From contig JAUKTV010000003.1 of NCBI GenBank assembly GCA_030549205.1, positions 558,001 to 622,000 of the forward strand: a DNA stretch of 64,000 bases. Reading direction: 5' to 3'. The notes below the pieces were generated by a model. It had not been told where the DNA came from. It saw nothing but the letters and a program-made list of their open reading frames with translations, and ran no database searches. Below, one piece after another: positions 55,371 through 64,000 of the stretch. The stretch's first letter is position 1. Every line of letters starts with the position of its first letter. The DNA comes from Apiosordaria backusii. Lineage: Eukaryota > Ascomycota > Sordariomycetes > Sordariales > Lasiosphaeriaceae. The position numbers and the translations under genes were made by a program.

Positions 55371-57437
55371 GATTTTCTTTTGGTCTTGTCAAAACAGCTT
55401 AATGTGTTTCAGGGGGGAGGGGGGGGGATGTAAAACATGTCTAATCGTTGCTTTGTCGTTCTACCCGGGCGGCGGCGCAACTTGGATGGGATGCGTATGG
55501 AATGTGTATGGATGGCTATGGCTCTTGACTGGTTGGCTTGGCGGTGGTGTCTAGGCGTCTTATTTTTTGCTCTTTTTGATATCTGGTTGTTCTTTTTGGA
55601 ATTGCGAGCACTTGTCTTTTGTTGGAACTAACTGGGCGTCTTTTCCCTGTACGGAAACGCTTTGGAAGAAGTCAAGCGAACTCGAACTGATATCAAATGA
55701 TTATTATACTTACTCTTTGTGTTTTTATATTCCCCACCACCACCACTAGCTAGGCAACTGGGAATGAGGACTTGTGTTTTTAATTTCTTTTTTCGCTTGT
55801 TGGCGTGGGCGTGAAGGGGGAGATAGGGGGGAGGTGGGGGGAGTGGATTACTTAGTTGCTGTTTTGCATGTGCCTTTGCTAAAAACAAAATTCTCGGTTG
55901 TCTTTGTTCAAGTTGTTAATGTTTGTTGTTTAAAATGACGATGTTCTGATGTTTATCTTTTTGGTTGAAGTTACTTATACCAGTATCGTATCACCATTCC
56001 CTTCCGAGGAGAAGAAAGAAAGATGAAAAAAAACAGAGTTTTGTTTTGACGGCCTTTAGTTTTGGTTACAACCACACACACCCCCCCATAAAAAGGAATG
56101 TTTCGTCATGTTATTACTTCACATCGCCCTCTTTATACCCAATAACGCAAGCATTTTTTTTTTATTGGTATACCACATTTCATTTTTGCTTTTAGTAGAT
56201 AAAAGATACCAACATGGCACAAAAATAAAGCCTCTCAAGAAATACCCAAGTGGGAGTAGGATGATGATGATGATCATCGTGAGATGATGACGGGAGGTTA
56301 TATTGAAAAAAGCAACAAGACTGAATGGGATAGCAAGCAAGGAGTTCAGGGGCTGCCAGTAAGGACCGGGGGGGAAGGGGAATCTCGTTTGTCATTTTTT
56401 TCTTTTCTTATGTATACTACAGATTTTGTAAGAAGAGCGGGAGACAGGACAATAACACAATAACACAATGATACAAAATACCAAACTCAACAACACAGAG
56501 CCATGAATAAGAAGGGGCGGGGGATGTTTGTTTCAAAGGCTGGATGCAAGTTTCAGGGAAGCAGTTGGGTAAAGGTGATATGAATCTACGTTATCACACA
56601 AAATGAACCGTAAGTGGCCGCCTATCTTGAGGGGTGGTTATGTGAGAAGTGTAAGGTCTTTGGTGGTATTTAGTGAAAGTGGCATTGGTAGTGAGCGGAT
56701 GTGTGGAATATTTGGGGACGGGGAGAGGGCATATCTAGAGCATGGTGGATGGATACGTCTCTATTAGATTAGGAGGTTTGGTGGGAAGGGGAAGGGCTCT
56801 GATGATAACGTTTAGGTGAATTAGGGAATGTGTGGGGGTACGAAGTGAAAGAGTAGGCTGAAGTTGGTGTGCCCTTGGGATTTGTGATGTTCAGCGGTGT
56901 GTGAGTACTCGAGTGAGATACAAGATGTGCAGAATTTGAAGATGAGGATGTTTGTATACCTAGATGGTATGTTTGTGGCACGAATTCTGGCCGTCAAATT
57001 GTCAAGTGGACGGCTCACAGGCGTAAGCTGCTGATGATTTGAAGTAGCTCCTGCCTTGTTGAGCTGTGTTCAGGTTGGCTTTTTCCAGTGGATTGTGTGG
57101 TGGGGCAGTGGCTGACGTTGTGAGCTGGAAAGGTTGAATCCAATTGCCAAATAAAATGGCCAAGTCAGTAGCTGTTCAGGGCTCATGGGTATCGGCATGC
57201 CCCCCGAGGTATGTCGGTGAGGTGGCGATATGCCCAGCGTAGCCTGTGACTGACCCGATGGCTTGGAGGTTGGCCGTTGCGACAACAGAGTTGTGGAGCT
57301 CATCGGCTTGAAGCTTATGATATCCTCTGTCAGTCGGCCGCAAAATTTGCAATCTCAGGTAAGTCTCTTTCCTTTCGTCCTCCTGTAATCTAACAGCTAA
57401 CTACCAGCAACGTCGGCGCGACTTCCCAACAATCGAA
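55371..57437. other. 3' region and promoter gap before the RING cluster
   Basis: T-rich 3' flank of the PtaB-like gene, then A/T-rich sequence with homopolymers (T11 at about 56154). No gene supported. Confidence 0.4.
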
Positions 57438-58424
57438 ATGGCATCTCAATTGGCAACGTTGGAGGCTATAGCATCCACCATCCACAGACAAACGGCCCTC
57501 CGGGGCGCCAGCGACGACCCGGAAACGGCTGACCTTGCTCCCGACACCCATCTCACCACGGTGCTGATCCGCCAAGTCAAAGACTTGGTCGACAACCATG
57601 TCACCGTCCCAGTCACGCCATCTAGCGTGGACATCAGCGCGGCTATTGAGATCACACGGTTGGCCCGGGTTGCAGATAGTGTCTCGAGGTGGTCATGTTG
57701 CCTGAAAAAGTATTTCGAAAAAACAACTGCAGCTAGCATTAGAGCCGACCTCGTTTCCACCCTTGTTCTTAACGAGGCTCGATCTATCGCTACTACCAAC
57801 CAGGCTCTTGATCTCGCTCAAGCAGCAGGAACTGCTGCAATGAATGCCTTTGGTCGTCGACTTGTCCGCCCTGGGGATACAGAAGAAATTGAAAGGTGGA
57901 AACAGATAGCGATACGAGACTACGAGCGCGTACATGGACGAAAAGTCAATGTCGTTGGACAACTAGGGTTGTCGCCAGCATTGGAACGGCGGTGCTTTTT
58001 GAACATGAGGGTTTTGCAGTTGCTTGAACTACAAGACTGGCTCTCTTCGACCGCCACCTCACCACAAATCCTCATCAACCTCCCCATCGTTCCTCTTCAT
58101 CGCCAGTGTCAAAGGAAGAAGCTGCAGGAAAAATCTGGCGATAATTGCGGAATTTGCCTCGAGGAGTTCTGCGAAAAGGATGCCGATCGTGTGCCCTCAG
58201 CGGTGGTATCACTGCCTCTCTGCGGCCACTGTTTTCACAAGTTGTGCATTACCGAGTGGTTGCAACAGAATAATAGCTGCCCTATGTGTAGGAGGAAGTT
58301 TATATCTGTGGAGGAGTGTCTTGAGTGGGCTGACAAGGTGAATAGGAGAAGGGAAAGAAGAAGGAGAAGGAAAGTAAGGCTTCATGCTTCTCGAGAGAGC
58401 ATAGTTAGATCTGGTGTTGAATAG
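57438..58424 (+). CDS. RING-H2 protein 1 of a local cluster
   Basis: 328 residues, single exon. Residues 1-220 are helical without a recognised domain (DLAQAAGTAAMNAFGRRLV, RPGDTEEIERWKQIAIRDYE). The C-terminal RING-H2 finger is complete: CGICLEEF, CGHCFHKLC, CPMCRRKF, with a long loop. A very basic end (NRRRERRRRRKVR) follows. RING-H2 proteins are usually ubiquitin E3 ligases. RRLV-x-GDT also occurs in RING protein 2, and LPIVP just before the RING corresponds to LPTVP and LPTIP in proteins 2 and 3, so these are paralogues. Confidence 0.75.
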   Translation: MASQLATLEAIASTIHRQTALRGASDDPETADLAPDTHLTTVLIRQVKDLVDNHVTVPVTPSSVDISAAIEITRLARVADSVSRWSCCLKKYFEKTTAASIRADLVSTLVLNEARSIATTNQALDLAQAAGTAAMNAFGRRLVRPGDTEEIERWKQIAIRDYERVHGRKVNVVGQLGLSPALERRCFLNMRVLQLLELQDWLSSTATSPQILINLPIVPLHRQCQRKKLQEKSGDNCGICLEEFCEKDADRVPSAVVSLPLCGHCFHKLCITEWLQQNNSCPMCRRKFISVEECLEWADKVNRRRERRRRRKVRLHASRESIVRSGVE

Positions 58425-58832
58425 GATTGTCTATAATAGTCTCGTGTTTTAAAGCGGTAAATCACCAACTTGTATTCCTGAAAGGTTTTGACTTTATCTA
58501 ACCAGCTTGGCAGTTGTGGACGCTCTCGACTCTGTTGAGGTAAATTATACTATATCCAATCGCTTCTTTCCACAACACTTCCCACTTTTAGGCCTTCCCC
58601 TTGTCCACGTTTACACAAGCGTGTTCATCCACAGTACCGGCGCTGCGGATCCGCAACTACTTCGAAGAAAATAATTCCATCGCCCCTTTCCTAGCACACT
58701 AGAGCGCCTATTGATCCTTGTCCCAAAACTCCTAGTCCGCCGGGTCAAGTTCATCCTCACGCCCATCCATCTTGACCTCCGTCTTCACCTCCATCTCTAA
58801 GCAAGAAAGTCATCAAGATCTGGCAGATGTCT

Positions 58833-60257
58833 TCAGAGACCAGTCAGCCGATGAAGCAGAGTAGCTAGGGCCTCCTCGAGAAAATTCACTTCCGCCTCCA
58901 TTATCTCTTCCGCCTTCGACCACAACTGCTCTTCCCAAGCGCGGCACTGTCCCACGCTGTCCAACCTCGCCCTGCACACCGGACAGGCATTGTTCCTCTC
59001 CAGCCAAGTAACAACGCAGCCGCGGTGGAACCAGTGGCTGCAAGGGAGGGAAACTGGGATTTTGGGGTCGGGTTCTTCTTCTTCTTCTTCTTCTTCTTCT
59101 TCTTCTTCATCATCCTCGACATGATCGTTTTTCTCTTCTTCATCCTCGACATGATCAGTGCTTGACTTGAGCCAGAGGTTGTCATTGTCGTCCTCGATGT
59201 GTTCGAAACAGACGGTACAATTGATGGTGGTGTCGCGGTAGTCGTTCTGCTCATCGCGGTTGGTGTCCAGCGAGCGGTTTTGGTAGAGGCATTCCCGGAT
59301 GAAACGGGGGACGGAGCGGGGGACGGTGGGGAGGGCGGAGAGGATCTCTGAGCTGGTGGGGGAGATGTAGTTGTTGAAGGTGTTGGGGTCGAGGTCGATG
59401 TCCAAGGGGTCTTCCCATAGGGAGGAGGTGGAGTCGGAGTCGGAGTCGGAGTCGGATTCGGGGTCAGAGTCGGGGTCAGAGTCGGATTCGGGGTCAGAGT
59501 CGGGGTCAGAATCAGAGGGGTTGGTGTCCAAGTCGTCACCCGAGATGAGAAAATGTCGTAGTTTGACGAGCTGCTCAAGTTGTAGTGCAAGGACCCGGCG
59601 TTCTGCCAGAAACCATGGCACTCCGTGGAGTCTGGTGTGTTCGCTGATGAGTCTTGGTTCTGGTGCTGGTGTGAGTGATGATAGTCTTTCGAGCTGCCGG
59701 CGCTCCAGCCTTCGGATCCCCGCCGTGTCACCTGCGTTGACAAGTCTGCGGCTGAAAGCCCACACGGTATCCTGAGCGATCTCTCTGGCAATACTAGTAG
59801 CCGTACGGGCAACCCTACAGGTCGCATAATAAGCGTCTCCCCAGGCCTGAACACGGCCGGGAACGTTGTCAGCGGTCCAGGCATAACCGATAATACAAGT
59901 GCAGAAAGCGACGGTGGTTGCTGATAGAGCAAGCGCCATGAGGTCAAGGCTGAAATCAACACTTTCAACTGATGAGGCGGCTTGATCTTGTGTGTGGGAA
60001 TAGACTTTGTCCATAATCCAGCAGCGTAGTGTGTCGACTTGGTCAGCTAGATCGCGAAGATGGTCTAAATCTGGCCTATAGTTATAGTCAGGTCCATGCT
60101 CTGGCTTGTCAGCGAGGGTGAGCACGGCGCTATTGGATATCGAACTCAACATATTTCGAAGGGATGGCGTTTCGCAATCGGGGAATAAATGGTCTATATG
60201 ATCAGGTGTGAGGTATTGGCGAGTTCTCGATGAAAGAGGGGCTTCGATGGCTGCCAT
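58833..60257 (-). CDS. RING-H2 protein 2 of the cluster, acidic and probably membrane-anchored
   Basis: 474 residues, single exon. A hydrophobic segment near residues 110-130 (MALALSATTVAFCTCIIGYA) suggests one membrane span. AFSRRLVNAGDTAGIRR aligns with AFGRRLVRPGDTEEIER of protein 1. A Ser/Asp run encoded by GACTCC-type hexamers and a Glu run from a (GAA)n tract lie on either side of the start of the RING. The finger reads CTVCFEHI, CSHWFHRGC, CPVCRARL: all eight ligands are present, separated by an acidic insert. Likely E3 ligase by family; substrate unknown. Confidence 0.72.
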   Translation of the reverse strand: MAAIEAPLSSRTRQYLTPDHIDHLFPDCETPSLRNMLSSISNSAVLTLADKPEHGPDYNYRPDLDHLRDLADQVDTLRCWIMDKVYSHTQDQAASSVESVDFSLDLMALALSATTVAFCTCIIGYAWTADNVPGRVQAWGDAYYATCRVARTATSIAREIAQDTVWAFSRRLVNAGDTAGIRRLERRQLERLSSLTPAPEPRLISEHTRLHGVPWFLAERRVLALQLEQLVKLRHFLISGDDLDTNPSDSDPDSDPESDSDPDSDPESDSDSDSDSTSSLWEDPLDIDLDPNTFNNYISPTSSEILSALPTVPRSVPRFIRECLYQNRSLDTNRDEQNDYRDTTINCTVCFEHIEDDNDNLWLKSSTDHVEDEEEKNDHVEDDEEEEEEEEEEEEPDPKIPVSLPCSHWFHRGCVVTWLERNNACPVCRARLDSVGQCRAWEEQLWSKAEEIMEAEVNFLEEALATLLHRLTGL

Positions 60258-61087
60258 TTTGAACGTGTTGAGGTTGCTGCTCAGTTGGTAGTCTTCTGTT
60301 CACATATGAGATGAACGGAAACTGGATGTATCTTTGCCTAGCAGACAGTGGTTTCACATTAAATGGAGGACATGAAAAGGTTATATACCTTTTCAGCATG
60401 AAGCCTCTTATTAAAGTTCAAGATTTTAACCTTCCAGACAGCCCTGATTCACAAACGCCTCTTCCTGTAACCTTTGATTCACAACCACCGCCTTACCCCA
60501 TGTTCACGCCACATACCTGAAAAGGGCCCAAAATGAAAAGAAGGGGGCATTTCCTGAAGGGAAGACTTTCTCTCCGAGGGGCACCCCCAGAAGGGTTGGA
60601 GCTAAACTATCGCCTAGCCCCTGAATCGTTATACACCTGACGGTAGTGTCTTGCCTTTTGCTCATACTTCTTTGGCAGTTAAACCTCAAAAGTACTTTAC
60701 GTCCATATCAAAACACCCATTTCTTCCAGCCTCTTGTGTCGGCGCCACGGAACTCATCACTGCTACATGTACACTTACAAATCCATCAAGGACCACAACC
60801 ACCCGATATCACAAATTACTTATTCCCTTACAAAATCCCAAAACAAACAGATTACTGATAACATCAACATCCCGAGTACCACCGTCCAACACTTTGCCCC
60901 CCTTAACCACCATCCCTACCAACCACCCTCCCACTCCCACCCAAATTCCCCCCCTCCTCACCCATATACCCTACCCACGCATCCATCCAACAAACCCACC
61001 AAAGCAGCCATCCTACACCTCCCTATCACTATCCACCTCATCCCAAACCCCACTCAATAAACACCAACCCATCCATCCATTCATCGA
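60258..61087. other. Intergenic interval between RING genes 2 and 3
   Basis: Plus-strand C/A-rich; no supported gene. Confidence 0.35.
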
Positions 61088-62558
61088 TCATCTTCTCGAT
61101 CTCAAGCCCCCCTCAAAGTCAAACTTAACACCAGGCACCTTCCTCTCCCAGTACTTCATCAACCAGTGACGAGCCCACTCCCTGCACTTTTGTTCCCCTT
61201 CTTTTCCATCAAGCCATCGAGGTCGGCTGGTCCTGCAGACGGGACAGGTGTTTTGGCGGTGGAGCCAGGTTTTTATGCATTCTCCTGTGTAAGTAGTACC
61301 AAGGTGGGACAGTCAGTTGGCTTTGTTCTTTTCTATTCTTTTTTGAAGGGATGGGAGGGGAGGGGATGGGGCTGGGTTGAGGGATAGAAGCGAAGTAAGG
61401 TGGGTTGGGTGAAGGCAGTAAGACGTGATGAGAGGGGAAGTGAGTGAGAGGAAGTAAGTGAGGTGAGGTGAGTGACTAGGGATTGATAGCAGCCTTCAAA
61501 AACACAATTACCATACCATGAAACCAATGCCCACAAACAGGCAACGAAACCACACCACCACCACTGTCCCTCTCCCGTTTCACCTTCGGCCTGAACCCGC
61601 TTATCTCCTCAAGACAAACCGCGCAGTTCTCCTTGAACCCCTCGGGAAATAATGCCATCCGGATAGGCCGGGGGATCGTAGGCAAGTTGGAGACAAAGCT
61701 GGGATCGGCAGGGTGAGTCCCAATGTAGAAGCCATCTTCGTCCTCGTCCGAGTTGGGGATATCGCTTTCATATTCCCATTCAGAGCCGGCGTCATCGTCT
61801 TCATCATCCGCTGGAGGGTCTAGGTCCGTCAAAAGCTCTTCGTTGAGCGCTTCACCAACAACTCCCTGTAGCGAAAGGGCGCTCGCCAGTGCGAGCAGCC
61901 GGCCTTGCTGTTGTCCTAGGTACCGGTAATGACATGACGCAATTGACAGAGTATGGCGCATTTTGTAATCTTGGAGCCATTCCATATCCTCCAGTGATAG
62001 GGGGCCTCTCATGTATTCTGGTGATAGGATCTCTGCCACTGATGGGACCTTGGACTCTTCTACTGATAGGAGCTCTTCTACTGACAGGAGCCATCCTATG
62101 TCTCGGACTTCTGGTGATATCGGTGGTATTGGTGTGCTCGAAGAATGCCCTGCACGAAAACGCAGGCACCATATTCGGTCCGGTAAATCGATACCGCGAG
62201 CGCACGCGGCGAGATCTTCGGCTATGGCAGCGGCATCCGTTCTGGCTTGAATAGCACGGAATTCTCTCGTGCGAATAGCCACAATAGAAGCAAATATGAC
62301 GAGAATGTTGGCAGCCAATGCAATCTCTAACAGTTTGATATATGCAGAGATGAACCGGGCCTGACCGTCAAGGCTGGATAAATCGCTGCCCGAGACTAAC
62401 CTTCCCTTTACGACCGCATCGGTAGAAAGGGCTTGGATTTTATGGATCGATGCGACGAGGTAGTCGATGTGTGCTTCGTAATCATATTCTGGATCGCCGA
62501 GAGGAATTTGCAAAACCCTGCTGCAGATGGATTCCGTGAGAGCCCGGATACTTGACAT
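61088..62558 (-). CDS. RING-H2 protein 3 of the cluster, RING split by an intron
   Basis: Exons 62558-61517 and 61284-61088 flank a 232-nt intron (CATG|GTATGG ... TTACACAG|GAG) lying inside the RING: first half CAVCLEEI and CGHWFHG, second half ECIKTWLHRQNTCPVCR. Total 412 residues. A hydrophobic segment (LLEIALAANILVIFASIVAI) near residue 90 fits a membrane span. Residues about 150-190 contain Ser-Val/Leu-Glu-Glu repeats (LLSVEELLSVEESKVPSVAE) produced by an imperfect DNA repeat. LPTIP precedes the finger as in proteins 1 and 2. Without splicing the RING would be truncated after the central His, so the intron matters. Confidence 0.72.
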
Positions 62559-63673
62559 TTTGAACGTGGACTGTCAGTCGTGCTTAGTCGTGCTTAATGT
62601 TATTAATTCCGTAGAATTGCGGCTAGACAGGTCATGAAAAGAGAAGAACCACAAGTTGAAAAACCTTAGATCCAAAACGCTGTTTCGATTTAAATCATCA
62701 TTCAAGTCACTTCAGCAGATCTCACCATGTGATCAAGAACTTCAGCCACTTCCTTCAAAGCGTTTAGCGGCAAGAGAGATGAGCAACACCAACGTCAAGA
62801 GCAAAGACCAAGAGCAGCACAAAGTGGAAAAGAAATGTAAGGTACCTAAAGATGCGGGCGAGGGGAGTCTGTCACTTTTCCCCCGAAAGCCACCACTTAC
62901 ACGCCCCTCAACTATCCAATCACCACTCAGCTCCCAGGGCCCATCCACGATGGCCTCGATCCACTTCGTGCCAAGTGCGAGGTGTGGACCTTGGAACCTC
63001 GAGGCTACTCTCGCGAGGCTTGAAGTTTCCATACGGGATCTCGACTTGGGACGGACAGATGGCAGAGACAAACTTTGTCAGACAAGGTTCACATAAGCAA
63101 TCACACTCCCCAAAAAATAAATTCATGGCTGCGTTGCCAAATCAGGTTCGTTGAATTGAGTTCCGGCTGTAGTCTAAGATCCAGCACGGGGTCTACCTGA
63201 CGAGGCTACCACCAGCCTGGCTGTTCGGTATCGCAAGGCTCGAGATTAGCCCCTTGTTGGTGCAATGAGAGACAATAGGTACAGGACAACAGGCAGAGGG
63301 GAGCGTTGATGGTGAAGGCAGAAATTCCCAAAAGATATGCTGTCTAAAGAAGACTCGAATGCTGGCTGAGCGAGGCCACACGGCCAGGGCCCTGATCGCT
63401 GCTGTCCTCGTCCCCCTCTTCACCGAAATCCCAAAGCTTCCGTGGCCTAATGATAGTCCCTTCAGTTTCCCAATATGTGTGTGTAATGATCCCCGACCCC
63501 AACGAACCAAACAGGCAAAAATGCAACGCATGAGATAAATCCAGACCTCTTCCCAACGACCCACTTTCAGCTAGCAAAAAGTGAAAGGGCCAATCATACC
63601 CGAAGCGCAATACCGGCAACGCCCATTAAAAAAGGTCTAAGAAAAGGAAGTTGACTGTGATGGCCGGGGAGAT
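62559..63673. other. Interval between RING gene 3 and ATG8
   Basis: A plus-strand ATG at 62779 opens MSNTNVKSKDQEQHKVEKK before a GTAAGG donor-like site; too little to call a gene. Confidence 0.3.
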
Positions 63674-64000
63674 TTAGGCGGTCTCGAAATCACCGAAGGT
63701 GTTCTCGCCAGAGTATGTGATATAGAGGAATCTGTGGTGACACCATTTGTCAGTCTGATGTTTGCTGCATGAACAAAGGAAGAGCGTTGCACATACCCGT
63801 CTTCGTCCTTGTGCTCCTCGTAGATGCTGCTCATAAGAGCAGCGGTTGGCGGAAGGACCTCATCGACGAAGATGAAAATGGCCTTCTCTGGGGAGAGCTT
63901 GATCCGCTTGCGAATAACGTAGACGAACTGGCCTACCGTGAGGTCGGCGGGGACAAGATACTTCTTCTTGTCAATAGTAGCGATGTCGCTCTTCTCAACC
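63674..64000 (-). CDS. ATG8: Autophagy ubiquitin-like protein Atg8 (3' part, truncated by window edge)
   Basis: Exons 63797-64000 (continuing beyond the window) and 63674-63731, intron of 65 nt (GG|GTATGT ... CACCACAG). The visible protein reads [80 protein letters not shown] and ends DFETA. This is the second half of the ubiquitin-like fold; the glycine in NTFG is the Atg4 cleavage and lipid-attachment residue, followed by four to five residues removed by Atg4. Role: membrane expansion of autophagosomes and cargo binding. The start codon lies outside the window. Confidence 0.95.

Noticed and set aside
1..64000. tRNA, rRNA or CRISPR features
   Set aside because: No cloverleaf-compatible A/B boxes, rRNA segments or regularly spaced repeats with unique spacers were seen; the tandem repeats found lack spacers.

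Overview
This looks like a chromosome segment from a filamentous ascomycete, most likely a sordariomycete and perhaps a member of the Sordariales. The evidence is short (55-65 nt) GT-AG introns with CTGAC/CTAAC branch sites, TATA-plus-pyrimidine promoters, and filamentous-fungal gene models such as PtaB-type Ldb1, HbrB, a Pex14/17 (Pex33)-like peroxin and fungal SPX phosphate permeases. Species assignment is inference.

Left third (1 to about 26 kb): accessory DNA without a recognisable housekeeping gene. All plausible genes lie on the minus strand. From 0.26 to 17.4 kb there is a tandem array of about nine copies (A1-A9) of a protein family I do not recognise. Members combine an acidic, disordered N-terminus, a basic coiled 'KKAA' segment, an NLS-like KRR/KRK stretch, and either a short C-terminal tail ending in an IYxA motif or a compact C-terminal domain with motifs YxYFRF, WW, KLG and FxxCxW. 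Six copies carry an in-frame TAG in a conserved nucleotide context, usually with coding-like sequence continuing in the same frame on both sides. This is the main discovery candidate: stop-codon recoding or A-to-I editing versus fixed nonsense mutations. From 19.8 to 25.8 kb a second array shows six minus-strand TATA promoters spaced roughly 0.8-1.7 kb, followed by small, mostly degenerate coding stretches (B array).

Right two thirds (about 26.2 to 64 kb): ordinary conserved genes. In order: IES2 (INO80 subunit, -), a Pex14/Pex17-like peroxin (+), a Gag1-like clamp-domain protein with an apparent frameshift at a C8 run (+), a nitrilase (-), an SPX-domain low-affinity phosphate transporter of the Pho87/90/91 type (-), VPS39/Vam6 with a MITE-like insertion in an intron and an apparent frameshift downstream (+), GON7 (KEOPS, -), the TORC2 subunit HbrB/Bit61 (+), a PtaB/Ldb1-type LIM-binding co-regulator (+), a local cluster of three RING-H2 proteins (+,-,-), and the 3' end of ATG8 (- , running off the right edge). 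VPS39, HbrB and ATG8 share themes of vacuole, TOR and autophagy, but they look like independent transcription units.

Many genes here are C-rich in the sense strand at the 5' end and G-rich near the stop codon, on both strands. Exon coordinates were read by eye from splice signals and reading frames. No searches were run.
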